This document shows, piece by piece, positions 37,992 to 47,521 of a stretch of DNA of 64,000 nt. Position numbers and translations under genes: made by a program. Origin of the DNA: an uncultured Aquimarina sp. (GTDB taxonomy: Bacteria > Bacteroidota > Bacteroidia > Flavobacteriales > Flavobacteriaceae); NCBI GenBank assembly GCA_947496555.1, contig CANMDH010000005.1:1-64000 (forward strand), given 5' to 3'. The notes beneath the pieces were generated by a model, which was not told the DNA's origin, did no database searches, and was given only the letters and a program-made list of their open reading frames with translations. Position 1 is the first letter of the stretch. Each line of letters opens with the position of its first letter.

Positions 37992-38993
37992 ATGAAAAAA
38001 ATAACCAAAGAAGTTTACCTAAATTGGTATGAAGAAATGCTTTTCTGGAGAAAGTTTGAAGATAAACTTGCTCAAGTATATATTCAACAGAAAGTAAGAG
38101 GGTTTTTACACTTATATAACGGGCAAGAGGCTATATTAGCTGGAGCATTACATGCAATGGACCTTACCAAGGATAAAATGATTACAGCCTATAGAAATCA
38201 TGTACAGCCAATAGGTATGGGAGTCGATCCCAAACGTGTCATGGCAGAACTCTTTGGTAAAGGAACCGGTACTTCTCAAGGATTAGGAGGATCGATGCAT
38301 ATTTTTTCTAAAGAACACAGATTCTATGGTGGTCATGGTATTGTAGGTGGGCAAATCCCATTAGGAGCTGGTCTTGCTTTTGCAGACAAATACTATAAAA
38401 GAGATGCGGTTACCTTGACTTTTATGGGAGATGGTGCAACACGCCAGGGATCACTTCATGAAACCTTTAATTTGGCCATGCTCTGGAATCTTCCGGTGGT
38501 ATTTTGTGTAGAGAACAATGGGTATGCCATGGGTACTTCGGTAGAAAGAACGGCTAATCACCCTGATATATGGAAACTAGGATTGGGTTATGAAATGCCT
38601 TGCGGCCCGGTAGATGCTATGAATCCTGTTAAAGTTGCTGAAGCAATGGACGAAGCTATTACCCGAGCCAGAACAGGAGGAGGTCCAACATTTTTAGAAT
38701 TGAAAACATATCGATATAGAGGACACTCAATGAGTGATGCTCAAAAATATAGAACGAAAGAAGAAGTTGCAGAGTATCAAAAAATAGACCCAATTACACA
38801 GGTATTGGATATTATTAAAGATAAAAAATATGCAACTGATGAAGAAATTGCAGTAATCGATAAAAGAGTAAAAGATAGGGTAGCAGAATGTCAAAAATTT
38901 GCCGAGGACTCACCATTCCCAGAAAAGAATGTGATGTATGACGTAGTTTATGAACAAGATGATTACCCATTTTTATCACACAAACCACAATAA
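37992..38993 (+). CDS. pdhA: Pyruvate dehydrogenase E1 component, alpha subunit
   Basis: 333 residues. The thiamine-diphosphate motif GDGATRQGSLHETFNLAMLWNLPVVFCVEN, GLGGSMHIF, GGHGIVGGQIPLGAG and the phosphorylation-loop region YRYRGHSMSDAQKYR identify the E1 alpha subunit of the acetyl-transferring pyruvate dehydrogenase. It is followed 3 bases later by the E2 gene; the beta subunit is not in this operon, as is common in flavobacteria. Confidence 0.94.
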   Translation: MKKITKEVYLNWYEEMLFWRKFEDKLAQVYIQQKVRGFLHLYNGQEAILAGALHAMDLTKDKMITAYRNHVQPIGMGVDPKRVMAELFGKGTGTSQGLGGSMHIFSKEHRFYGGHGIVGGQIPLGAGLAFADKYYKRDAVTLTFMGDGATRQGSLHETFNLAMLWNLPVVFCVENNGYAMGTSVERTANHPDIWKLGLGYEMPCGPVDAMNPVKVAEAMDEAITRARTGGGPTFLELKTYRYRGHSMSDAQKYRTKEEVAEYQKIDPITQVLDIIKDKKYATDEEIAVIDKRVKDRVAECQKFAEDSPFPEKNVMYDVVYEQDDYPFLSHKPQ

Positions 38994-38996
38994 ATT

Positions 38997-40601
38997 ATGG
39001 CTACAGTAATAAATATGCCGCGATTAAGCGACACTATGGAAGAAGGAGTTGTCGCAAAGTGGCTTGTTAAAAAGGGGGATAAAATTAATGAAGGAGACAT
39101 CCTTGCCGAAATAGAGACAGATAAAGCTACTATGGAGTTTGAATCTTTCTATGAAGGTACACTTCTACATATTGGGATCGAAGAAGGTGAAACAGCTCCT
39201 GTAGATAAATTGCTTGCAATTATTGGAGACGAAGGTGAAGATATATCTGATTTATTGAACGGAAATATTGCTTCTCAAGCGGAAACACCTGCAGAAGAAA
39301 AAGTCGAAGAATCTGCTCCGACAACAGCAGAAAGTGCTTCTGTTCCTGAAGGTGTTGAAATCATTACCATGCCGCGTCTTAGTGATACTATGGAAGAAGG
39401 TACGGTAGCTACTTGGCTTAAAAAAGTAGGAGATGCTGTTGAAGAAGGAGATATCCTTGCCGAAATAGAAACCGATAAGGCAACTATGGAGTTCGAATCC
39501 TTCTATAATGGAACGCTATTGCATATTGGGATCGAAGAAGGTCAAACAGCTTCGGTAGATGCTTTGTTGGCAATTATTGGCCCTGCCGGTACCGATATTT
39601 CCGGTCTTAAGGATGGAGTTGCTACCACTGCGACTGTTGCAAAAGCTGAAACTTCGGTTAAAGAAACAAAAACTGAAGTTACATCGAAGCCTGTAACTAC
39701 TACGGCAACAGGAGGAAGAATATTAGCTTCTCCACTAGCAAAAAAGATAGCAGCCGATAAAGGAATTGATCTATCACAAGTAAAAGGAACTGGTGAAAAT
39801 GGTCGAATTGTAAAGAAAGATGTAGAGTCATTTACTCCTGCTGCTGCAGTGAGAACCGATACTCCTGCTAAAGAACAAACCACGGCTCCAGTAGTACAAA
39901 CTTTTGTTCCTGCTGGCGAAGAGAGTTTTGAAGAAGTGAACAACTCACAAATGAGAAAAGCGATAGCCAAAAGCCTTTCTGCTTCTAAGTTCAATGCTCC
40001 GCATTACTATCTTACCATCGAAGTTGATATGCAGAATGCAATGGCTTCTCGTAAGAATATAAATGAATTGCCAGATACCAAAGTGTCTTTTAACGATATG
40101 GTGGTAAAAGCATGTGCAATGGCACTGCGTAAACATCCACAAGTAAATACACAATGGACAGATGCAGCTACCAGATATGCAAAGCATATTAATATTGGAG
40201 TTGCCGTTGCAGTACCAGACGGTCTATTGGTCCCTGTATTGCCATTTACAGATCAAATGTCTTTAACGCAGATCGGAGCAAAAGTGAAAGATTTGGCAGG
40301 TAGAGCACGAAATAAAAAATTAACACCACAAGAAATGAGTGGTAGTACTTTTACAGTTTCTAATCTAGGAATGTTTGGTATCCAAGAGTTTACTTCGATT
40401 ATCAATCAGCCTAATTCTGCAATTTTATCTGTAGGTGCTATTGTTCAAAAACCTGTGGTAAAAGATGGGCAGATTGTTGTAGGTAATACCATGAAAGTAA
40501 CATTGGCTTGTGATCATAGAACTGTAGATGGTGCAACAGGCGCCCAGTTCTTACAAACTTTGCAACAATATCTTGAAAATCCAGTAACGATGCTGGCATA
40601 A
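38997..40601 (+). CDS. pdhC: Pyruvate dehydrogenase E2, dihydrolipoamide acetyltransferase
   Basis: 534 residues: two lipoyl domains (about 1-80 and 120-200) with lipoylation lysines Lys43 and Lys161 in ETDKATMEF, Ala/Pro/Thr-rich linkers, a peripheral-subunit-binding domain (ILASPLAKKIAADKGIDL, about 240-280) and a catalytic domain ending with CDHRTVDGATGAQFL (active His). The two lipoyl domains are nearly identical, also at the DNA level, which points to a recent duplication or gene conversion. Confidence 0.95.
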   Translation: MATVINMPRLSDTMEEGVVAKWLVKKGDKINEGDILAEIETDKATMEFESFYEGTLLHIGIEEGETAPVDKLLAIIGDEGEDISDLLNGNIASQAETPAEEKVEESAPTTAESASVPEGVEIITMPRLSDTMEEGTVATWLKKVGDAVEEGDILAEIETDKATMEFESFYNGTLLHIGIEEGQTASVDALLAIIGPAGTDISGLKDGVATTATVAKAETSVKETKTEVTSKPVTTTATGGRILASPLAKKIAADKGIDLSQVKGTGENGRIVKKDVESFTPAAAVRTDTPAKEQTTAPVVQTFVPAGEESFEEVNNSQMRKAIAKSLSASKFNAPHYYLTIEVDMQNAMASRKNINELPDTKVSFNDMVVKACAMALRKHPQVNTQWTDAATRYAKHINIGVAVAVPDGLLVPVLPFTDQMSLTQIGAKVKDLAGRARNKKLTPQEMSGSTFTVSNLGMFGIQEFTSIINQPNSAILSVGAIVQKPVVKDGQIVVGNTMKVTLACDHRTVDGATGAQFLQTLQQYLENPVTMLA

Positions 40602-40623
40602 TTCAAGTGATTAAATATTTTAT

Positions 40624-40657
40624 AAAAAATCCCGTTTCAGTCGAAGCGGGATTTTTT
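40624..40657 (+). terminator. Bidirectional terminator after pdhC
   Basis: A 15-base stem AAAAAATCCCGTTTC (40624-40638) / GAAGCGGGATTTTTT (40643-40657), one G-U pair, 4-base loop. It lies 22 bases after the pdhC stop. Confidence 0.9.
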
Positions 40658-40681
40658 ATCTTTAGCCAAAACTATATTCTT

Positions 40682-41653
40682 ATGCAAAGGTTATTCTGTG
40701 TTATATTTATTTCAATCCTCTTTATTAATTGCAAGCAGACTACTTCTGCACAACAACAAGTTCAGGAAGAAAAGGTTATGCTTGCAAAGACCACAACATC
40801 TTCTGCAGTAAAAGATATCATGAGCTTTTTAGCAAGTGATGAGTTAGGTGGAAGAGATACAGGTAGTGAAGGTTTAGAAAAAGCAGCACAATTTATAGAA
40901 ACTGAGTTCAAGAAATATGGACTTACACCTTATTTTGAAACCTATAGAGATGTTTTTGATGCCAAAGGAACAGAAACATTTAATGTAGTTGGGTATTTAA
41001 AAGGAACAGATAAAGAACTTGCAAAAGAATTTATAATCTTAGGAGCTCATTTTGACCATATAGGGTTAGGAAAAGATGTTAATGGGGATACGATTGCCAA
41101 TGGTGCTAACGATAACGCTGCCGGAACTACTGGTGTAATTTCTCTGGCAAAGCAATTTTCTCAATTAAAAAATAATAAAAGAAGCATCCTTTTTGTATTA
41201 TTTGGTGCCGAAGAAAGAGGTTTGTTAGGATCTGCACATTTGGCAAAAGCACTAAAAGAAAAGAATATAGATTTGTACGCTATGGTGAATTTTGAAATGA
41301 TAGGCGTTCCATTAAATGAAAAAGCTTATAAAGCTTATATTACTGGATACGAAATATCTAATATGGCCGAGAAAATCAATGAATATGTAGGATCAGAGTT
41401 GATTGGATATCTTCCAAAAGCCAAAGAGTTTCAATTATTTCGTCGAAGTGATAATTATCCGTTTTACGCTACCTTCAACGTACCTTGTCAAACAATTTCT
41501 ACTTTCGATTTTACGAATTATGACTATTACCATCATGTAGATGATGAGGTTTCTGAAATGGATTTTGAGTTTATGGCAGAATTAATAAACAGTTGTGTTC
41601 CTGCTATTACAAAAATGGCCAATACAGCAACAAAAGAGATTACGTTAAACTAA
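40682..41653 (+). CDS. M28-family aminopeptidase lipoprotein
   Basis: 323 residues from the Met at 40682; a start at 40607 would precede the pdhC terminator hairpin, so I reject it. The N-terminus MQRLFCVIFISILFINC is a lipoprotein signal. Zinc ligands of M28 peptidases are present: AHFDHIGLG (His, with Asp), GANDNAAGT (bridging Asp), AEERGLLGS (catalytic Glu pair), NFEMIG and YYHHVDDE (His). It probably releases N-terminal amino acids from peptides at the outer membrane. Confidence 0.9.
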   Translation: MQRLFCVIFISILFINCKQTTSAQQQVQEEKVMLAKTTTSSAVKDIMSFLASDELGGRDTGSEGLEKAAQFIETEFKKYGLTPYFETYRDVFDAKGTETFNVVGYLKGTDKELAKEFIILGAHFDHIGLGKDVNGDTIANGANDNAAGTTGVISLAKQFSQLKNNKRSILFVLFGAEERGLLGSAHLAKALKEKNIDLYAMVNFEMIGVPLNEKAYKAYITGYEISNMAEKINEYVGSELIGYLPKAKEFQLFRRSDNYPFYATFNVPCQTISTFDFTNYDYYHHVDDEVSEMDFEFMAELINSCVPAITKMANTATKEITLN

Positions 41654-41696
41654 AGTAAGTTAAGGCTTCTAAAACATTAGATTTTTGGAAAAGCAC

Positions 41697-42377
41697 ATGA
41701 AAAATATCATCATTACAGGAGCAAGCAGGGGTATTGGGTTTGAGATGGCAAAGTTATTCGCAAACGAAGGACACCAAGTCTTGGCGTTATCCCGAAATGC
41801 AACACCTATTTTGTCACTTCAGCATAAAAACATACATGCATTTTCTTTTAATATTTGTAATACCGAGGATCTTAAGAAAATGACGGCATATATTGCTAAG
41901 GAGTGGAGCCAAGTCGATATTCTAATTAATAATGCAGGGAAATTACTTAGTAAGCCTTTTGCAGAGTTGTCTACTCAAGATTTTGAGGAAGTTTATAAAG
42001 TAAATGTTTTTGGGGTAGCCGAAATCACAAGACTCGTTCTTCCCTTTATGAAATCAGGAGGCCATGTGGTGACAATTAGCAGCATGGGTGGTATACAGGG
42101 GAGTATGAAATTTCCTGGTCTCGCTGCCTATAGTTCTAGTAAAGGTGCAGTTATCACACTTAGCGAATTGCTGGCCGAGGAATATAAAGAAAGCGGCATA
42201 GCATTTAATGTGTTGGCTTTGGGAGCAGTGCAAACAGAGATGTTAGAAGAAGCCTTTCCAGGATATCAGGCACCATTGTCTGCAATAGAGATGGCAACTT
42301 ATATCAAAGAATTTTCTCTAACTGGAAATAAATACTATAACGGCAAAGTATTACAAGTGTCAAGCAGCACTCCTTAA
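41697..42377 (+). CDS. Short-chain dehydrogenase/reductase
   Basis: 226 residues from the ATG at 41697 (an in-frame TTG at 41685 is less likely). Classical SDR: cofactor loop ITGASRGIG (TGxxxGxG), NNAG near 80, and the catalytic Ser ahead of YSSSKGA (YxxxK). NAD(P)-dependent; substrate unknown. Confidence 0.9.
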   Translation: MKNIIITGASRGIGFEMAKLFANEGHQVLALSRNATPILSLQHKNIHAFSFNICNTEDLKKMTAYIAKEWSQVDILINNAGKLLSKPFAELSTQDFEEVYKVNVFGVAEITRLVLPFMKSGGHVVTISSMGGIQGSMKFPGLAAYSSSKGAVITLSELLAEEYKESGIAFNVLALGAVQTEMLEEAFPGYQAPLSAIEMATYIKEFSLTGNKYYNGKVLQVSSSTP

Positions 42378-42389
42378 TAAATTTCTATA

Positions 42390-42764
42390 TTAATAGCCTG
42401 CTACATAAGCGTTTTGTAGGCTTAGATATTTATAGAATTGGTCTACCGTAAATATTTTTTTTAATTCTTCATTCTGAAAGTAAATCAAATTGCTCAAGCT
42501 TTTCGATTTTTCTTTTGCTGATACATTGGATTGAAGTACTTTATTGGCTTTGAGAGAATAATTAAAAATGTTTTTTTCTAATGCTTTACTGACTCGAATA
42601 GTAAGATTAAGCTCTTTTTGTAATTCGATAGCTTTTTCTAAAGCCATCTGTTTTAGAATTTTTGCTTCATTTTTTGGTTTCTCTATTTTGGTATCATCTG
42701 TTTTGGTTTGTGCAGTACCCAAAGTGCAGATAAGTAGAACAATAAGAATAGATAAAGTTCTCAT
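42390..42764 (-). CDS. Small secreted protein of unknown function
   Basis: 124 residues. Signal peptide MRTLSILIVLLICTLGTAQ, then a lysine/glutamate-rich helical body with LEKAIELQKELNLTIRVSKALEKNIF and FTVDQFYKYLSLQNAY near the end. I do not recognise the family. It converges with the SDR gene. Confidence 0.6.
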   Translation of the reverse strand: MRTLSILIVLLICTLGTAQTKTDDTKIEKPKNEAKILKQMALEKAIELQKELNLTIRVSKALEKNIFNYSLKANKVLQSNVSAKEKSKSLSNLIYFQNEELKKIFTVDQFYKYLSLQNAYVAGY

Positions 42765-42940
42765 AGTGTTGAGTTTTATGGTTTGTGTTAGATGTTAGTT
42801 CAAGATTTTAAAAATATTAATATTTGATTAACAACTAGTTAAATGAATCAAATAATCGATAAATGTGAAGATTTAGTCGGTCAAAAACTCTAATTTGAGG
42901 TGAATACAGTAGTTTTTTGATAATAAAACCATATAAATCA

Positions 42941-43549
42941 TTAGGACTTGCAGTTTGCTAAAATGACATTCTTAACGACTTTTTTGGTAGATAAATCGGT
43001 CAAGATAAAGTCTATATAATAGGTGTATTTTCCTTTTACTTTAGGGTCTGTAGAATTTGCTTTAAGCTGAATTTTATAGTCATCGTTTTGATATATTTCT
43101 CTCCAAAAACTACCAGGTTGTCGATTTGTTGATCTGGGTTTGGTTAATGGTATCAATTGCTTTTCATTGTTTTTACCTAGTTGAATAATCCCTGAAGTAT
43201 CTCCTTTGAAACGGCCAAAAAATAATTTTTCATAATTAGTATTTTTGGCCTTTACCATAAATAAACAGTCGCATGCGTTTATTTCTTCCCAGGTAAATGT
43301 TATGTCGTTTAGCGAAAACTTTAGAACGGTTGAGGGGTTCTCTTTTCGAGATCGTTTTGTACGATACTTTGTGTTGTTACGCTGTTGTGAGTTCGTAGAA
43401 ATAATCGAATCTTTTCCATCTGGTTTAGACTCCTTCTTGATGCTGTCAAGGGGGGCTTTAGGTATAATTGTTTTCTTTTTAGATGTGTTTTCGGCACAAC
43501 TAAGTATTATAATATATAGTAGTATTTTAGCTATAATTCGTTTAATAAT
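42941..43549 (-). CDS. Putative lipoprotein, apparent ATT start
   Basis: The frame is open from 43582 down to the stop at 42941, but the first ATG is only at 43258. Upstream of it the frame clearly codes: reading from 43549 gives IIKRIIAKILLYIIILSC followed by AENTSKKK, a textbook lipoprotein signal with lipobox ILSC, then a Lys/Ser/Pro-rich linker and a domain with INACDCLFMVKAKN and GSFWREIYQNDDYKI. No ATG, GTG or TTG exists at the expected start; the codons at 43549 and 43546 are both ATT, preceded by the A-rich AAATAAAGAA. Either ATT is used or the start was lost by mutation. Product unknown, about 202 residues. Confidence 0.6.
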   Translation of the reverse strand: MIKRIIAKILLYIIILSCAENTSKKKTIIPKAPLDSIKKESKPDGKDSIISTNSQQRNNTKYRTKRSRKENPSTVLKFSLNDITFTWEEINACDCLFMVKAKNTNYEKLFFGRFKGDTSGIIQLGKNNEKQLIPLTKPRSTNRQPGSFWREIYQNDDYKIQLKANSTDPKVKGKYTYYIDFILTDLSTKKVVKNVILANCKS

Positions 43550-43764
43550 TTCTTTATTTACTGTAGTAACTTGCTTCTTTTCTTAGAATAAGTAGTGATA
43601 AGATGGGATCAGACTGTAATTTCAATATAACAAGATATGAAATATAAAATTGAAATTGAACAGGTTATGTGTTTAATAAAAGGACGAGATACCTTGTGGT
43701 TTTTGTGATGCCTGCGTTCGAAGATTTTAAGGATTAAAATAATAAAGGAAGCATATTATTCCTC

Positions 43765-44388
43765 ATGGGGTTAATTTTGTATTTTGTACCCGTGAAGGAA
43801 ATACTAGCTAGATATATCCCAGAACGAGCAATAGATATGGCGTTTGACTTAATTGTGAGGTGCAATGTGCATCTTAAAATAGTGAACGAAAGAGTGACCC
43901 GGCATGGGGATTATCGAAAAATGCCAGACGGGGGACATCAAATAACTGTAAATGCTTCTCTTAACAAGTATCGCTTTCTTATTACACTGATACATGAAAT
44001 AGCACATCTTGTGGCTTTTGAAAAGTATGGGAGATATATAAAACCGCACGGTATAGAGTGGAAACGGGTTTTTCAGCAACTAATGTTACCATATATTAAC
44101 CCCGAAGTTTTTCCCTCAAGATTACTACCTGTTATTGCCAATCATTTCAAGAATCCAAGGGCTAGTAGTGATACCGACGAAAAATTGTCACTGGCTTTAA
44201 AACAATATGACCCCGAAAATGATAAAAATTATATCTTTGAAATACCTTTAGGAAGTACCTTTAGATTATACAACGGAAAAATCTTTAAGAAGGGTAATAA
44301 AAAAATTAAAAGATACGAATGTATCGAAATAAGCACAGGTAGAATCTACCTATTTAACCCCAATGCTGAAGTAGAGCTTTTAAATTAA
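43765..44388 (+). CDS. SprT-like zinc metallopeptidase domain protein
   Basis: 207 residues. Zinc motif TLIHEIAHL (HExxH) near 74-80 and a third ligand in KPHGIEWKRVF, with the basic C-terminal strand region (YECIEISTGRIYLFNP), match bacterial SprT-like proteins. The exact start is uncertain: a GTG at 43792 is also possible. It stands two bases before manC in a likely operon. Confidence 0.85.
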   Translation: MGLILYFVPVKEILARYIPERAIDMAFDLIVRCNVHLKIVNERVTRHGDYRKMPDGGHQITVNASLNKYRFLITLIHEIAHLVAFEKYGRYIKPHGIEWKRVFQQLMLPYINPEVFPSRLLPVIANHFKNPRASSDTDEKLSLALKQYDPENDKNYIFEIPLGSTFRLYNGKIFKKGNKKIKRYECIEISTGRIYLFNPNAEVELLN

Positions 44389-44390
44389 TT

Positions 44391-45467
44391 ATGAATAAGA
44401 ATTATTATGCCATATTAATGGCGGGTGGAGTTGGATCTCGTTTTTGGCCGGTAAGTACTACCGAGTTTCCGAAACAATTTCATGATATGCTCGGAACAGG
44501 AGAAACACTGATACAGCGTACATTTTCTCGCTTGTCCAAAATTGTTCCTCCAGAGAACATATTTATTCTAACCAATGAACGATACAATGACTTAGTATTA
44601 GAACAATTACCTCAGGCTAAACAACGTCAGGTGATAACAGAACCGGTAATGCGTAACACGGCACCTTGCATCTTGTATGCTTCGATGAAAATTCAGAAAG
44701 AGAATCGTGATGCAGTAATGATGGTTGCGCCAAGTGATCATTGGATAGAGGATGAAGATGCTTTTATTTCAAATTTGGGACAATGTTTTGAAGCATGTGC
44801 TCAACAAGATATTTTAATGACCTTGGGTATTCAGCCTACGTTTCCGAATACAGGATATGGGTATATTCAATATGATAAAGGAGAAAAAGCAATAAAAAAA
44901 GTGGCTCAATTTACCGAGAAACCTGATTACGATACTGCTAAAAGATTTTTGAACGAAGGAAACTATCTCTGGAATGCGGGAATTTTTATCTGGAGTGTAA
45001 ATAGTATCATCAATGCTTTTGCAGACTTTCAAAAAGATATGACCACACTATTCGAAAAAGGACAAGAAGTATTTAATACTGATCAGGAGTATGATTTTAT
45101 TTGTTCAAACTATCCGCAAGCAGAAAACATCTCTATAGATTATGCGATCTTGGAAAAAGCAAAAAATGTGTATGTGCTTCCCGCAACTTTTGATTGGAAT
45201 GATCTGGGTACTTGGGGGTCGTTGTATGATAAATTGGATAAAAATGATACTAAAAATGCAATAGTAAATGCCCGGGTACTATCTCAAGACGCATCGGGCA
45301 ATATGATCAGAACTTCTAATGATAAAATCGTTGTAGTCGATGGGTTAAATGATTATATCATTGTTGATAAAGAAGATGTGCTACTGATTTATCCTAAAAA
45401 GAAAGAACAGGATATCAAAGAAGTGCTTAACAAAGTAAAAGAAACATACGGAGAAAAATACGGCTAA
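44391..45467 (+). CDS. manC: Mannose-1-phosphate guanylyltransferase
   Basis: 358 residues. Nucleotidyltransferase signature MAGGVGSRFWPVSTTEFPKQF near the N-terminus, then EPVMRNTAPCI, APSDHWIEDE, FTEKPDYDTAKRFL and NAGIFIW. It makes GDP-mannose for glycans. Length fits the single-domain ManC form without an isomerase domain. It stands between the SprT-like and DUF389 genes with gaps of 2 and 5 bases. Confidence 0.93.
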   Translation: MNKNYYAILMAGGVGSRFWPVSTTEFPKQFHDMLGTGETLIQRTFSRLSKIVPPENIFILTNERYNDLVLEQLPQAKQRQVITEPVMRNTAPCILYASMKIQKENRDAVMMVAPSDHWIEDEDAFISNLGQCFEACAQQDILMTLGIQPTFPNTGYGYIQYDKGEKAIKKVAQFTEKPDYDTAKRFLNEGNYLWNAGIFIWSVNSIINAFADFQKDMTTLFEKGQEVFNTDQEYDFICSNYPQAENISIDYAILEKAKNVYVLPATFDWNDLGTWGSLYDKLDKNDTKNAIVNARVLSQDASGNMIRTSNDKIVVVDGLNDYIIVDKEDVLLIYPKKKEQDIKEVLNKVKETYGEKYG

Positions 45468-45472
45468 TACCT

Positions 45473-46918
45473 ATGGAAGAAAACACAAATCAACCAACTT
45501 CTAATCAAGAGGAGGTAAGTGAATCTGTAAAAAGAGATGCCAAAGGGCTTTTTGCCAGCATTAATAAATTTCTTAGAGAATTACTGAATATCAGGATTGA
45601 TACCGATAAGGATCAAACAATCGAAGATATCAAGAATGATATTCCTTTTAAAGGGCATACAGCCTGGATTCTTGTTTTTTCGGTATTTGTTGCATCGATA
45701 GGTCTTAATGTAAGTTCTACTGCTGTTGTGATAGGGGCCATGTTAATATCTCCCCTTATGGGGCCAATTGTCGGTGTGGGATTATCCATTGCCATCAATG
45801 ATATAGACACACTTAAAAGATCACTGGTTAACTTGGGTGTAATGGTGGGACTAAGTGTATTAGCAGCCACTCTATACTTTTGGCTTTCGCCCTTAACCGA
45901 GCTTACCCCAGAACTAGAATCCCGAACCGCACCAACCATTCTTGACGTTTTGGTGGCAATCTTTGGTGGTCTGGCACTTATTGTTGCAAAATCCAAAAAA
46001 GGAACCATGCCCAATGCTATTGCAGGAGTAGCAATTGCTACAGCTTTAATGCCTCCTTTATGTACAGTGGGGTATGGGATTGCAGAAGGAGGACCCAAAT
46101 ATGCTTTGGGGGCGTTGTATTTATTTTCAATAAATGCAATTTTTATAGCACTAGCGACTTTTATTGTGGCAAAATTATTGCGTTTCCCAATGCTTCGTTA
46201 CGCCAATTCGGCAAAAAGAAAACGTACCGCGCAATTGGCATCTTTGTTAGCAATAATGGTTATGATTCCTGCAAGTAGAACATTTTATGTAACACTATTA
46301 GAAAGTAATGCAGAACATGATTATAAGCTTTTTCTTGAAAATGACATCAACAGTAATGAAAACCTATATCTAAGAAAAGATTTTTACAATTATAATGATA
46401 AAACCATCAAGCTCTATTTTGATGGTGAAATACCTGATGTAGTAGTAAGCGATCTAAAAAATGAAATTAAAAAATATGATGCTCTAAGCAATTTTGAGTT
46501 GGCGATTAATGGAAACAAAGCTAGAGGTCTTGACCAAGTGTCCAAAGCTTATGATAGATCTATTGTAGAATTAAATCGTATTGAAAAAGAAAATGATAAA
46601 CTTTTGGATGAGATTGAAGACCTTAAAATACAAATCGCAGGTTTAGAAACCAGTCTTCGTGAAGCCAATAAAGTAGTACCCGTAGAGATATTGCCTTATT
46701 TTAATATTTCTAAAGATGCCAAAATTCGTTTCCCTGACTTGGAAACTCTGGGATATGGAGAAGTGTTACAGTCTAATTTCCTAAAAATGGATACCATACA
46801 GGTGATCTTCCCTAAATGGAAATTTCAGGTATCAGATAGTTTAGAGGCTGTTCGCGCAAAAGCATTACGCGAATGGATCACCAAAGAGTTGAAGGCAGAT
46901 ACTTTATATATAAAGTAG
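45473..46918 (+). CDS. DUF389 integral membrane protein
   Basis: 481 residues. Residues 55-270 contain about six membrane segments with the DUF389 sequences SSTAVVIGAMLISPLMGPIVGVGLSIAIND and GVAIATALMPPLCTVGYGIA. The C-terminal half (about 290-481) is soluble and contains a coiled coil (LNRIEKENDKLLDEIEDLKIQIAGLE) and an unidentified end domain. Function unknown. Confidence 0.88.
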   Translation: MEENTNQPTSNQEEVSESVKRDAKGLFASINKFLRELLNIRIDTDKDQTIEDIKNDIPFKGHTAWILVFSVFVASIGLNVSSTAVVIGAMLISPLMGPIVGVGLSIAINDIDTLKRSLVNLGVMVGLSVLAATLYFWLSPLTELTPELESRTAPTILDVLVAIFGGLALIVAKSKKGTMPNAIAGVAIATALMPPLCTVGYGIAEGGPKYALGALYLFSINAIFIALATFIVAKLLRFPMLRYANSAKRKRTAQLASLLAIMVMIPASRTFYVTLLESNAEHDYKLFLENDINSNENLYLRKDFYNYNDKTIKLYFDGEIPDVVVSDLKNEIKKYDALSNFELAINGNKARGLDQVSKAYDRSIVELNRIEKENDKLLDEIEDLKIQIAGLETSLREANKVVPVEILPYFNISKDAKIRFPDLETLGYGEVLQSNFLKMDTIQVIFPKWKFQVSDSLEAVRAKALREWITKELKADTLYIK

Positions 46919-46962
46919 ATTCTAGGTGAAACAAAAAACACAAACAATATCAAGCAATCAAA

Positions 46963-47496
46963 ATGAAAAATGTAATTATAGTTCTATTCACGTTATTGAT
47001 TCCAGTAAGTTTAATAGCACAAAAAGATAAACCTTACTTAAAAACTATAGAAGGTATTACCAATAAAATGATAGAATTGATATCTGGAGATATTGGAGAA
47101 GAAAGAAATTGGGAAGAATACCGAAATTTATTTTTACCAACAGCGCAAAAAATGTCTTTGGGTGTTAACAAAAATGGAGAAGAGAGAGTTCGGGTAATGA
47201 ATCTTGAAGAATTTATTAGAAATGTGGGGCCACTTTATAAAAGAGATGGTTTTGAAGAGTATGCGATAGGACTTGAAGTAAATGAATTTAATGGGATTGC
47301 AAATGCATTTCAAAGTTATTATTGCAAGAATCTAAAGGGTACCTATGAAAAGAGAGGTATAAACAGCTACCAATTGGTATATTCAAAAGATAGATGGTGG
47401 ATAGCCAATACCCTGTTTACTGCAGAAACCGAAGATGCTCCATTACCAGAAAAATATCTCTTTGAAAAGAATAAACAAAGCACTAAAAAGAATTAA
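46963..47496 (+). CDS. Secreted NTF2/SnoaL-like protein
   Basis: 177 residues. Signal peptide MKNVIIVLFTLLIPVSLIAQ, then an alpha/beta domain (ISGDIGEERNWEEYRNLFLPTAQ, FEEYAIGLEVNEFNGIANAFQSY, YQLVYSKDRWWIANTLF) that looks like the NTF2/SnoaL fold. No catalytic site can be assigned. Confidence 0.65.
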   Translation: MKNVIIVLFTLLIPVSLIAQKDKPYLKTIEGITNKMIELISGDIGEERNWEEYRNLFLPTAQKMSLGVNKNGEERVRVMNLEEFIRNVGPLYKRDGFEEYAIGLEVNEFNGIANAFQSYYCKNLKGTYEKRGINSYQLVYSKDRWWIANTLFTAETEDAPLPEKYLFEKNKQSTKKN

Positions 47497-47521
47497 TTCT
47501 ATTGATATTAACTAACAAGCA

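Noticed and set aside
39542-39994. 150-codon minus-strand frame opposite pdhC
   Set aside because: It mirrors the Ala/Thr/Pro-rich linker of the E2 protein, whose codon pattern opens the opposite frame.
43245-43586. 113-codon plus-strand frame
   Set aside because: It is antisense to the lipoprotein gene whose minus-strand frame has a real signal peptide and lipobox; the plus-strand product has no protein-like pattern.
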